Assembly (NCBI GenBank): GCA_045652465.1
Contig: JAZRUI010000013.1
Span: 1 to 63,849, forward strand
Source: SIG589 sp045652465
Lineage (GTDB): Bacteria > Bacillota > Clostridia > Oscillospirales > Acutalibacteraceae
DNA: 63,849 bases
Direction of reading: 5' to 3'
Shown here: piece after piece, positions 51,153 through 58,959 of the stretch
How the letters are laid out: the number at the start of each line of letters is the position of its first letter
Numbering within the stretch: the first letter of the stretch is position 1
Notes under the pieces: generated by a model
Told to the model about the DNA's origin: nothing
Database searches by the model: none
What the model saw: the letters and a program-made list of their open reading frames with translations, nothing else
Program-made: the position numbers and the translations under genes

Positions 51153-51599
51153 ATGAATAAGGTGCTGGGAGCTGAATACTTAACAAAATTCCCTGCAGTA
51201 TTGCGAACAAAATTAGCCAACAAAGAAATTATTTTCCCTGATGGAATTCAGTTTATTTATGAACCTGTTTGGGCATATAGAGTTGTAGTAAGGAATATAG
51301 ATGATAATACGCCATTATGTGCGGCAGACATGAAATCCTACTATGAGTTGGGCAAAAAACCGAGAGGCAAGAAAAATTGTGAGAGCGACCCCGAGTTTTA
51401 TGCGGTATCGCTTTCCAAGACGAAAAAATATTTAAAACAATGTAATCTATTCCCAAAACCAAATAAAAAATTGGCGCAGGGTTATATACATAAAGAAGGC
51501 GGACCCCAATACACTGATTCTAATGACCACATAAATTGGTGGCTTTATGAAAACGCCGACATTAGTGGTTTTGTTATTAAGGAAGATTTTGATGAATAA
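51153..51599 (+). CDS. Hypothetical protein, first gene of the SecB-like operon
   Basis: A 148-residue protein with no recognised family. It is soluble and rich in Lys and aromatic residues (GIQFIYEPVWAYRVVVRNIDD, DSNDHINWWLYENADISGFV). The ATG at 51153 follows AGGGTGG; a GTG 9 nt upstream is inside that site. It overlaps the next gene by 8 bases. In this position a chaperone-linked toxin-antitoxin partner is possible, but no toxin motif is visible. Confidence 0.7.
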   Translation: MNKVLGAEYLTKFPAVLRTKLANKEIIFPDGIQFIYEPVWAYRVVVRNIDDNTPLCAADMKSYYELGKKPRGKKNCESDPEFYAVSLSKTKKYLKQCNLFPKPNKKLAQGYIHKEGGPQYTDSNDHINWWLYENADISGFVIKEDFDE

Positions 51600-52314
51600 A
51601 GAATTATGTTTTATTATCGACAATAATGAATTATATTTGGATAAGGTGCTTGTGTCTTTCAATGATATCCCAATTTTTTTCATATGTCGTGACAACGATA
51701 GGCAACTTTATTTAGTTTTATGTTCAGATTTAGACCAAATGGAATATATCGTTGTAAAGCAAAGCGTTAGAAGCATCTGGCAAATGTTGATACAGAAAAT
51801 TTCTATGCGTGAAGCTTTGCTTGATTGCGAGACTTTTTGGTTTATCAAATCTGAAAATTCAATAAAAGATGATGTTGTTGAGCTTCTGACCAATGACAAA
51901 ATGGACCTTGATGTGTTGCCCATTGAAGGTGCAATGTATGAAAAAATCAGTGAAGAAGATTCTCATTATATAGAGCAAATCACATCTGAATATTTAAACC
52001 AAATACGCTTTGGGTCAAACGAAACAATACAGAATATTATAGAACTGGCATTAGAAATACTACCTTCTGTTCTGGAAAGATATTACCAGATTGACAAATA
52101 TATTGAATTTGGGCCTTCTATTAAAAACCTTAAAAGTGGTATCAAAACACAGTTTAAAGATGAATTAACAGTGGAAGACCAGCACATTAAAAAATTGTCA
52201 TATGAACAAACTTTTGACGAACCAACTAAAAAGGCATCGACTGTTAGTTTGACCGAAAATAATGATAATAATGATTGTTTGAAACGGAATATTCACTCCG
52301 TATTCGCTGCATAA
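51592..52314 (+). CDS. Hypothetical protein, second gene of the SecB-like operon
   Basis: A 240-residue protein. The N-terminal 110 residues look like a compact alpha/beta domain (ELYLDKVLVSFNDIPIFFICRD, QLYLVLCSDLDQMEYIVV); the C-terminal half is helical and ends in a polar tail. The ATG at 51592 overlaps the upstream gene and follows AAGGAAG. Not recognised with certainty. Confidence 0.7.
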   Translation: MNKELCFIIDNNELYLDKVLVSFNDIPIFFICRDNDRQLYLVLCSDLDQMEYIVVKQSVRSIWQMLIQKISMREALLDCETFWFIKSENSIKDDVVELLTNDKMDLDVLPIEGAMYEKISEEDSHYIEQITSEYLNQIRFGSNETIQNIIELALEILPSVLERYYQIDKYIEFGPSIKNLKSGIKTQFKDELTVEDQHIKKLSYEQTFDEPTKKASTVSLTENNDNNDCLKRNIHSVFAA

Positions 52315-52325
52315 GGAGAATAACT

Positions 52326-52748
52326 ATGAGCAACATTAAGAGTGTTCTTAAATTAAATAAATTGGTTTTTGATAAGATTGAATTTGAACGCAAAGGTTTT
52401 AAAAATCAGGAGCAATTAAAATACAATATTGAAGCTCATTTTGCAAAAAATGATGAAGAAAATATATATCGTGTTACATTAATGTTGTCAGGAGAGAAAA
52501 GAGAAGAGTTCAATTTTAAAATTAGTCTGACTGGTTTTTTCTCGTTTGAAGAAAAAGAGCCTTTAACCGAGGATATAAAAAACGAGTTGATAAGTAGAAA
52601 CACAGTATCAATTTTAATGCCGTATATGAGAAGTGAGGTTTCGCTATTAACGGCACAACCAGAAGTGGATTGCATCGTGTTGCCGCCATTTAACATCAAT
52701 AATTTGCTTGAAGATGCTGATGCAGATGGTGAAACGGACCAAGAATAA
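52326..52748 (+). CDS. SecB-like chaperone
   Basis: A 140-residue protein with the SecB fold signature: a beta-rich N-terminus (LVFDKIEFERKG, YRVTLMLSGEKREEFNFKISLTGFFSF) and the conserved SVLMPYxRSEVSLLT-like segment (ILMPYMRSEVSLLTAQPEVDCIVLPPFNINNL), matching FPYxRExIxxLxxxxGxPPLxLxPxNF of SecB. AAGGAGAA precedes the ATG at 52326. Firmicutes generally lack housekeeping SecB; SecB-like proteins outside Proteobacteria often serve toxin-antitoxin-chaperone modules. An acidic tail (EDADADGETDQE) ends the protein. Confidence 0.75.
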   Translation: MSNIKSVLKLNKLVFDKIEFERKGFKNQEQLKYNIEAHFAKNDEENIYRVTLMLSGEKREEFNFKISLTGFFSFEEKEPLTEDIKNELISRNTVSILMPYMRSEVSLLTAQPEVDCIVLPPFNINNLLEDADADGETDQE

Positions 52749-52756
52749 TCACAGAT

Positions 52757-52797
52757 AAAAACAAACCCGATGGATTTCGCCATCGGGCTTTGTTTTT
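52757..52797. terminator. Terminator of the SecB operon, RHS-cassette hairpin type
   Basis: AAACCCGATGG-atttcg-CCATCGGGcTTTGTTTTT. The arm sequence is that of the RHS-cassette terminators; here it also lies at the 3' side of the relic immunity gene. Confidence 0.8.
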
Positions 52798-52845
52798 CAT
52801 TGAACGCGTGAACAAAGGAGATTTCTTTTTGCGTTGTGTAAAATT

Positions 52846-53271
52846 CTATGTGTTCAAATGGACATAGTATAAAATGCACATTTCTCTATCAACATAGTAC
52901 AAATCAAAGTTGCTATATCCATCCTTTGCTAAGAGACAAAAATAATCATCCTTTTTAATTTGCTTTTTGTAATCAAAATCAAATTTATCAAAATAGTCCT
53001 CAAGCTGCACAAAATCATAAAAATGAACAAAGTAATCTTTTAATATAGTTATATCTTCATCGGTTACTTGCTTAAACTGTGAATGCTCGCTATAATTGTT
53101 GATTTTTTCGTCATTATAATAGTATTTACAATAATCTACATAGTCTTGAAATCCGTCGCTATAATGGCACTCTTTTTTTTCGTATGAAGGCAAAACCATT
53201 TTGGGGTCTTGACACCCAGTTATACTAAAAAAAAGGATGACACAAATAATAAAAACAGAAAAATGCTTCAA
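52846..53271 (-). CDS. Lipoprotein, probable orphan RHS immunity protein
   Basis: A 141-residue protein with a signal peptide and lipobox (FFSITGC, Cys about residue 20) and a highly charged, Tyr/Asp-rich outer domain. GGAGGAAT precedes the ATG. It is placed between an RHS core relic (53390-53433) and a CCCGATGG hairpin (52757), exactly as immunity genes sit in the intact cassettes, so it is probably the surviving immunity gene of a decayed cassette. Confidence 0.6.
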   Translation of the reverse strand: MKHFSVFIICVILFFSITGCQDPKMVLPSYEKKECHYSDGFQDYVDYCKYYYNDEKINNYSEHSQFKQVTDEDITILKDYFVHFYDFVQLEDYFDKFDFDYKKQIKKDDYFCLLAKDGYSNFDLYYVDREMCILYYVHLNT

Positions 53272-53389
53272 ATAATATTCCTCCTATCAAAATGTAACGG
53301 AAAATGAAACATATATATCATATCTAACATAGCGAATATAAGTTTTTATATCATTAAGAGTTAACAATAAAAACACAATCAGCGAACAT

Positions 53390-53433
53390 AGGTATATTCT
53401 ACCATAAGGTTGCCATTAGAGTCAAGGATTGCA
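53390..53433 (-). pseudogene. RHS core relic outside the element
   Basis: About 44 bp nearly identical to 40909-40953 of RHS cassette 3 (coding for the MVEYTYD region). The rest of the core and almost all of the tip are gone. It is followed on its 5' side by the CCCGATGGC hairpin. Confidence 0.75.
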
Positions 53434-53439
53434 CCGCAA

Positions 53440-53478
53440 CAACAAACCCGATGGCGGGAGCCATCGGGTCGTTTTTTT
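53440..53478. terminator. RHS-type hairpin at the relic cassette boundary
   Basis: AAACCCGATGGC-gggaGCCATCGGGT followed by CGTTTTTTT on the plus strand; it abuts the stop of the PAP2 gene. Confidence 0.7.
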
Positions 53479-54154
53479 ATTGCTTTTTAAATTTAGGGAG
53501 CCAATAGTTTTTGCCGAAGGCGATTATTTCGGCAAGGAAGCACAGCGGGATGGCGGCATAAATATCGACCACCGAATGCTGCTTTACGAAGGCAACCGAT
53601 ATGCACACGAAGAAGCAAAAGACCGTTACAATAGTCTTCGACCACCACGCGGCGCCCTTCTCCTTCAGCCAAGTCGAGGCGATGCCCACCGAATACGCTA
53701 CATGCAGCGAGGGGCAAACACCCGTATTGGTATCAAACTTATAGAGAAGGCTGACTATCCAGGTTAGGAAATTATCGCGCGGAAGCACCTCGGGGCGCAA
53801 ATCCTGACGGCTCGGGAACGCGATATATATTATCATCGCAACGACCTGCGTTACAATGATGAATTTCATCAAATTCTTGAAGTTATCGGGGTTATAGAGC
53901 GCGAAATAAAGCAGGGAGAATACGATAAGTACATACCAGCCGACATACGGGATGACAAACCATTCACAAAACGGTATTACATCATCGAGCGCGCCATGAA
54001 CGGGAACGCATTTCTCGACCGGAATTAAGTTTTCGGTTAAAAAGTAGAGCGCGAAATAACCTAACCAGCCGAGCAAATACATTAGATGATAAAACTGCGG
54101 CTCGCGCACCTTTTTAAGGCGAAAGGTTCTATAATCTACAACGGGTTTTCTCAT
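53477..54154 (-). CDS. PAP2-family membrane phosphatase
   Basis: A 225-residue protein with about six membrane spans. PAP2 motifs are KFDTNTGVCPSLHVAYSVG and VKQHSVVDIYAAIP, supplying the catalytic His residues; the first motif lacks the full KxxxxxxRP, reading PSRQDLRPE. This type resembles inositol-phosphoceramide-synthase-like PAP2 proteins. It overlaps the upstream acyltransferase by ATGA, so both likely act in lipid synthesis. Confidence 0.85.
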   Translation of the reverse strand: MRKPVVDYRTFRLKKVREPQFYHLMYLLGWLGYFALYFLTENLIPVEKCVPVHGALDDVIPFCEWFVIPYVGWYVLIVFSLLYFALYNPDNFKNLMKFIIVTQVVAMIIYIAFPSRQDLRPEVLPRDNFLTWIVSLLYKFDTNTGVCPSLHVAYSVGIASTWLKEKGAAWWSKTIVTVFCFFVCISVAFVKQHSVVDIYAAIPLCFLAEIIAFGKNYWLPKFKKQ

Positions 54155-54912
54155 CGCGGCACCTCGTTCACATCGGTGTTTTTAAGATAATGCCTTTTAC
54201 CGATATTGCGATAAGGCACAACGGTATGCTCCGGAAGCTCGCGGGCAGTTTTGGTTATTTGCTCGGAGATATAAGCGGTTATGCGCTTGCGCTCATCCGC
54301 GGGGTCATTTTCGGGGTTATACTCTATCCCCTCGCCTATATAGGACTTTTTCAAATACGGCGCGACATACATCGGAACGAAGGTTAGCTTTTCGCCGCTC
54401 TTTTTATAATAAAGTCGAGCCACATCAACAAAGTTTTCATCAAACTTATAGAGGATGTTGTTATCCTTCTCATCGCGCTCGGGGAAAATCAGGATATTTC
54501 TTCCGTCCTTGAGCATTTTAACGGTTTCGCGGAAGGTTGACATTACCCTGTTATCGCGATAGACGGCGATGGTTCGGGCGTTGCAAAAAACGAAGATGGA
54601 AAGCGGCGCGATTAAATAAGAAAGCACGCGATAGAAGGGATGGGTCCACTTGCGCTTTTGCGACCAAAAATCCTTGAAAGCATAGGCGGGAACGGTTTTT
54701 AGCTTCATCATATCGGCGGCACACCAAATATAACAGTTTTCGGGCAAATAGAATTCACCCACGAGAGGACCGTTCATCTGGGTGTGGTTACCGACAATTA
54801 TGCAATTTTTTTCGGGGATTTTATCGAGGCCGATGATTTCTTTTTTTCCATAAACGAATTTCAAAAGTCGGCGCGCGGTTTTAAATCCAAAGGTTACCTT
54901 TTTAGGCTCCAT
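54151..54912 (-). CDS. PlsC-like lysophospholipid acyltransferase
   Basis: A 253-residue protein. CIIVGNHTQMNGPLVGE is the acyltransferase block I, but the Asp of NHx4D is replaced (NHTQMNG). Block III is ILIFPERDEKDNNILYKFDENFVDVARLYY. These fit glycerolphosphate acyltransferases with altered specificity. The ATG at 54912 lies 9 nt after AAAGGGGG; a second ATG directly at that site was rejected. It forms a two-gene operon with the PAP2 gene. Confidence 0.75.
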   Translation of the reverse strand: MEPKKVTFGFKTARRLLKFVYGKKEIIGLDKIPEKNCIIVGNHTQMNGPLVGEFYLPENCYIWCAADMMKLKTVPAYAFKDFWSQKRKWTHPFYRVLSYLIAPLSIFVFCNARTIAVYRDNRVMSTFRETVKMLKDGRNILIFPERDEKDNNILYKFDENFVDVARLYYKKSGEKLTFVPMYVAPYLKKSYIGEGIEYNPENDPADERKRITAYISEQITKTARELPEHTVVPYRNIGKRHYLKNTDVNEVPR

Positions 54913-54983
54913 ATACTGCATCCCCCTTTTCAAATGATATGTATATATTTTATTTATAAATACCCCTTATGTCAAGCAATCCG

Positions 54984-55012
54984 TTGACTTATTTTTTGCC
55001 GCGTGATAAAAT
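54984..55012 (+). promoter_or_regulatory. Promoter of the PHP phosphatase-eutH pair
   Basis: TTGACT (54984-54989), 17 bp, TAAAAT (55007-55012), then AGGAGGCGAGAGT before the ATG at 55037. Confidence 0.75.
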
Positions 55013-55036
55013 AGCCGTGTTACAGGAGGCGAGAGT

Positions 55037-55852
55037 ATGATATATAAGCAAAACCTGCATCAGCATTCAACCTATTGCGATGGCGCGGACACGCCCGAGC
55101 AGGTTATCGATGCGGCGCTCAAGCGCGGTTTTGATTCGATTGGCTTTTCGGGGCACTCATATATGCACTATGCGCCCGACCATTCCATGTCGGAATCAGG
55201 CACGGAACAATATATCGCCGAAATCAAGGAGCTTAAATGCAAATACCGCGGAATAATCGATATTCTTTGCGGAATTGAATTTGATATGTATTCGGTTCTC
55301 GACCTCTCCCCCTATGATTATGTCATTGGCTCGCTGCATTATCTCGATATAAACGGCGAGAAAATCGGTTTCGACCGCTCCGAAGCGGAGGTGCGCCGCA
55401 TTATAAACACCTATTTTGACGGCGACGGAATGCGTTTTGCCAAGCAATATTATAAAGACCTGGCTATGCTGCCCAAATATGCCGATTGCGACATTTTAGG
55501 TCATGCCGATTTAATTTGCAAGCACTTGGAAAACGCCAACTTCTTTGACACCGATTCGAAGGAATACCGTTTTGCGGCAATCGAGGCGCTTGAAGCGCTG
55601 AAGGGCAAAATCCCCTACTTCGAGGTTAACACGGGAGCAATCGCGAGAGGATATCGCAAAACTCCCTACCCTGCTCCTTTCTTGCTGCGCGAATTTAAAC
55701 GCCTCGGCTTTGGCGCGATTATCAGCTCCGACTGCCACGATGCGAGGTTTATCGACTGCGGGTTCAACGAGGCGGAAAAGCTTCTCAAAGAACACGGATT
55801 CGATGAAATTTATGTTTTGAAAAACGGTGGCTTTACCGCTACCCCCATTTAG
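55037..55852 (+). CDS. PHP-domain histidinol-phosphatase family protein
   Basis: A 271-residue metallophosphatase. Metal ligands are in NLHQHSTYCDGADTPEQ, GFSGHSYMHY, CGIEFDMY, VIGSLHYLD, ILGHADLI and SSDCHDARFI, the HisK pattern. It would remove phosphate from histidinol phosphate or a similar compound. No other his genes are nearby. It is followed by eutH 9 bp downstream. Confidence 0.88.
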   Translation: MIYKQNLHQHSTYCDGADTPEQVIDAALKRGFDSIGFSGHSYMHYAPDHSMSESGTEQYIAEIKELKCKYRGIIDILCGIEFDMYSVLDLSPYDYVIGSLHYLDINGEKIGFDRSEAEVRRIINTYFDGDGMRFAKQYYKDLAMLPKYADCDILGHADLICKHLENANFFDTDSKEYRFAAIEALEALKGKIPYFEVNTGAIARGYRKTPYPAPFLLREFKRLGFGAIISSDCHDARFIDCGFNEAEKLLKEHGFDEIYVLKNGGFTATPI

Positions 55853-55861
55853 GTGAATGTT

Positions 55862-56938
55862 ATGAACTATGTTGCAGTTTTTATGTGTGTTTTCTCGCTG
55901 CTCGCGGCTATCGACCGAATCTTCGGCAACCGCTTCGGGCTGGGACGCGAATTCGAGCGCGGTTTTATGCTCTTCGGCACTATGGCGCTTTCGATGATTG
56001 GTATGATTATCCTGTCGCCCGCTATTGCCGATGTTTTAAGCCCGCTCTTCGAGGTTACATATAAATATCTAAAAATCGACCCTTCAATCATCCCTGCTTC
56101 GTTTTTTGCCAATGATATGGGCGGAGCGCCGCTTGCGAGCGAAATCGCTCACAATGCGAAAATCGGCGGGTTTAACGCTTTGGTTGTTTCCTCGATGATG
56201 GGCGCAACCATTTCGTTCACAATTCCGTTTGCGCTCGGCGCGGTTAAAAAGGAGCTGCACGAAAGCGTGTTGCTGGGTCTTCTTTGCGGTATTGTTACCG
56301 TTCCCGTTGGTTGCTTCGTTTCGGGACTTTTCCTAAAGCTTTCGGTTTTAGAGCTTCTTTTGAACCTGCTTCCCCTCGTTATCCTCTCGGGAATTATCGC
56401 GGTTGGACTAATTCTTTGCCCCACCCTTTGTGTTAAGATTTTCAGCGTTTTTGGCGCGTTTATTAAAATCGTGATTACCATTGGTCTTGCGCTCGGAATT
56501 TTAAGATTCCTAACGGGATATGAGGTTATTAAAAATCTCGACACCCTCGAAAACGGTGCGGCGGTTTGCCTTAATGCCAGCGTTGTTATGTCGGGCGCGT
56601 TCCCGTTTATGTATATCGTTGGCAAGGTTCTCAAAAAGCCCCTCGCCTTCACGGGTCGCAAAATGGGCATAAACGAAACCTCCGCGCTCGGCTTTGTTTC
56701 GACCCTTGCAACCAATGTTACAACCTTTGGTATGATGGGCGATATGGACCGCAAGGGCGTTGTTCTCAATTCCGCTTTTGCCGTTTCCGCCGCCTTTACC
56801 TTTGCGGGACACCTCGCATTCACCCTCGCTTTTGATGCCTCTTATATCGCACCCGTTATTTTAGGCAAGATAATTTCGGGAGTTTCGGCGCTGCTGCTCG
56901 CCGTTCTTATAAGCAGCCGAACGGAAAAAACCGCATAA
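55862..56938 (+). CDS. eutH: EutH-family membrane transporter
   Basis: A 358-residue protein with about ten spans and the EutH pattern: ASFFANDMGGAPLASEIAHN near residue 80, SSMMGATISFTIPFALG and FVSTLATNVTTFGMMGDMDRKGVVLNSAFAVSAAF. EutH is the ethanolamine carrier. No ethanolamine lyase or microcompartment genes are in the window, so the substrate may differ. The ATG at 55862 was preferred to a GTG 9 nt upstream. Confidence 0.88.
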   Translation: MNYVAVFMCVFSLLAAIDRIFGNRFGLGREFERGFMLFGTMALSMIGMIILSPAIADVLSPLFEVTYKYLKIDPSIIPASFFANDMGGAPLASEIAHNAKIGGFNALVVSSMMGATISFTIPFALGAVKKELHESVLLGLLCGIVTVPVGCFVSGLFLKLSVLELLLNLLPLVILSGIIAVGLILCPTLCVKIFSVFGAFIKIVITIGLALGILRFLTGYEVIKNLDTLENGAAVCLNASVVMSGAFPFMYIVGKVLKKPLAFTGRKMGINETSALGFVSTLATNVTTFGMMGDMDRKGVVLNSAFAVSAAFTFAGHLAFTLAFDASYIAPVILGKIISGVSALLLAVLISSRTEKTA

Positions 56939-56942
56939 ATTT

Positions 56943-56977
56943 AAAGACCTTGCTCCAAAAAGCAAGGTCTTTTTTTA
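56943..56977. terminator. Bidirectional terminator between eutH and mgtE
   Basis: AAAGACCTTGCT-ccaaaa-AGCAAGGTCTTTTTTT. Confidence 0.9.
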
Positions 56978-58339
56978 TATATTCAAAATCATTACGGCTA
57001 TTTGGAAATAAAGCACGAGCGATAAAGCATCGACAATGGTTGTTATGAGCGGGCTCGCCATAATCGCAGGGTCGAAGCCGATTCGCTTGGCAATTATGGG
57101 CAGGCTGCAGCCGATAAACTTGGCAAGTATTACGGTTGCAACGAGGGTTAGGCTGATTACCAAAATAACCGGCATACTATAATCTCGGCCGAGCATTAGG
57201 TTATCAACAAGCAAAACCTTTCCTATGTTAACCGTTCCGAGAGCCAAGCCGCAAAGGGCGGCAACGCGAAGTTCCTTCCAAATTATGCGGAAAATATCGC
57301 TATATTCCACCTCGCCGAGTGAGAGCGAGCGAATAATGGTTACGGAGGACTGGGAGCCCGAGTTACCCGCGGTTCCCATTATCATAGGCATAAAGCAGGT
57401 CAGCGCGATACCGTATGCCACATTTTCGGCAAGGGTTGTTTCAAATGCGCCGATTATAATACCTGTGAAGGTTGCCGAAATCATAAGCAACATCAGCCAC
57501 GGAATTCGAACCAAGAAGGTATGGAACACGCCGGTTTTGAAATATGCCTTTTCGCTCGGCGTTATAGCCGCCATCTTCTCGATATCCTCGGTCATCTCAT
57601 CTTGGAGAACATCGATAGCATCGTCAACCGTTACGATACCAACAAGGCGTTCCTCATTATCAACAACGGGCAACGCCAAAAAGTCATAACGCTCGAAAAG
57701 ACCCGCAACGCTTTCCTTGTCGTCCATAGTGCCCGCGAAGATAACATTGGTTTCCATTATATCCTCTATCAAACTATCGGGCGGAGATAAAAGCAGTTCC
57801 CTAACCGTTACTATGCCTAAAAGCTTGCGGCGGGAATCGGTTACATAACAGGTATAGACCGTTTCGGAATCAAGTCCGATTTGGCGGATTCGAGCAAAAG
57901 CATCGGAAACCGTCATCTTCTTTTTAAGGTCGATATATTCGGTGGTCATAATGCTGCCGGCGCTATCCTCGGGATATGCAAGCAGGCGGTTTATGAGGCT
58001 GCGGGTTGCGCTATCGGCTTGGCGGAGAATTCGCTTTGCAACGCTTGCGGGCATCTCCTCAATAACATCAACCGCGTCATCCATAAACATATCGTCCATA
58101 ATTTCGCGGATTTCTCGGTCGGAGAAGGCGCAAATCAGCTCCTCCTGCAAATCGGAATCCAAAAGCGCGAATACCTCGCTGGCGAGTTCTTTGGGTAAAA
58201 CACGGAAAAAACGCGGTCGTTCATGTTCCTCGATTTCTTCGAACAAAACGGCTATATCGACAGGCATTTGTTCCAAAAGCGCTGCCTTTAGCTGGGTGAA
58301 CTTTTTTTCTTTAAAAAGTTCCATGATGTTTTCTTCCAT
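56975..58339 (-). CDS. mgtE: Magnesium transporter MgtE
   Basis: A 454-residue Mg2+ channel. The N-terminal superhelical domain (DIAVLFEEIEEHERPRFFRVLP) is followed by two CBS domains that sense Mg2+ (ILRQADSATRSLINRLLAYPEDSAGSIMTTEYI, DFLALPVVDNEERLVGIVTVDDAIDVLQDE) and five spans with the pore motif TCFMPMIMGTAGNSGSQSS. Length is standard. AGGGGTG precedes the ATG. It follows the spoVAD fragment. Confidence 0.96.
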   Translation of the reverse strand: MEENIMELFKEKKFTQLKAALLEQMPVDIAVLFEEIEEHERPRFFRVLPKELASEVFALLDSDLQEELICAFSDREIREIMDDMFMDDAVDVIEEMPASVAKRILRQADSATRSLINRLLAYPEDSAGSIMTTEYIDLKKKMTVSDAFARIRQIGLDSETVYTCYVTDSRRKLLGIVTVRELLLSPPDSLIEDIMETNVIFAGTMDDKESVAGLFERYDFLALPVVDNEERLVGIVTVDDAIDVLQDEMTEDIEKMAAITPSEKAYFKTGVFHTFLVRIPWLMLLMISATFTGIIIGAFETTLAENVAYGIALTCFMPMIMGTAGNSGSQSSVTIIRSLSLGEVEYSDIFRIIWKELRVAALCGLALGTVNIGKVLLVDNLMLGRDYSMPVILVISLTLVATVILAKFIGCSLPIIAKRIGFDPAIMASPLITTIVDALSLVLYFQIAVMILNI

Positions 58340-58408
58340 ATTATCACCCCTCGCAAAAAATTAAGACAAAATTTCCTCAATATATTATATCATCATTTTT
58401 TTCATCGG

Positions 58409-58819
58409 TCAAACATTTTTGTCGCGGCGCAGGTTGATTAGGTGGGCTATCGATGGGGTGTTGTTGCCCTGCTGCACCGAGGTTGGCGACAAAAGCGCGC
58501 CTGTTGCGCAAAATAGGATGTTATTAAGCTCGCCCCGCTCCATACCTTTTAGGATATGCGAGCAAAGCACCGAGGCGCTGCAGCCGCAACCCGAACCGCC
58601 CGAATGAACATCCTGCCGTTCTCTATCAAATATGAGCAATCCGCAATCGCGATGCTTCTTGGTTATATCAACGCCATCGCGCGCAAAAAGCGAGCAAAAA
58701 AGGCTGCTGCCGACCATTCCGAGGTCGCCCGTGAAAATCATATCATAGTCATCGGGCGAGGTTTCAGTATCGTTTAGATAGGCGCAAACGGTATCGTATG
58801 CGGCGGGGGAAAATGTCAA
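58409..58819 (-). pseudogene. spoVAD: SpoVAD, C-terminal fragment
   Basis: 136 codons matching the second half of stage V sporulation protein AD, which binds dipicolinic acid for spore uptake: FSPAAYDTVCAYLNDTETSPDDYDMIFTGDLG, then DCGLLIFDRERQDVHSGGSGCGCSASVLC and GALLSPTSVQQGNNTPSIAH. The N-terminal 200 or so residues with the thiolase-like start are missing. Similarity begins right at TTGACATTTTCC (58819); the sequence upstream is non-coding DNA of the recombinase-bearing element. The reading frame is intact, so it may be the 3' exon of an interrupted gene and not decayed. Confidence 0.85.
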
Positions 58820-58887
58820 GAGAACACCATAAATTTTTTATTTTTATGTTATTATTGTTGCCTTTTATGGATTTTTAACAATTTAAA

Positions 58888-58916
58888 AAGCGATAAACGA
58901 ATGTTTATCGCTCTGG
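58888..58916 (-). terminator. Terminator near the element's left end
   Basis: AGCGATAAAC-gaat-GTTTATCGCT with A- and T-runs on both sides; it ends the abi transcript on the minus strand. Confidence 0.7.
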
Positions 58917-58959
58917 CTTTTTAATATGCAAAACCACCACTAGTTTCTCTTCTTTGTTA

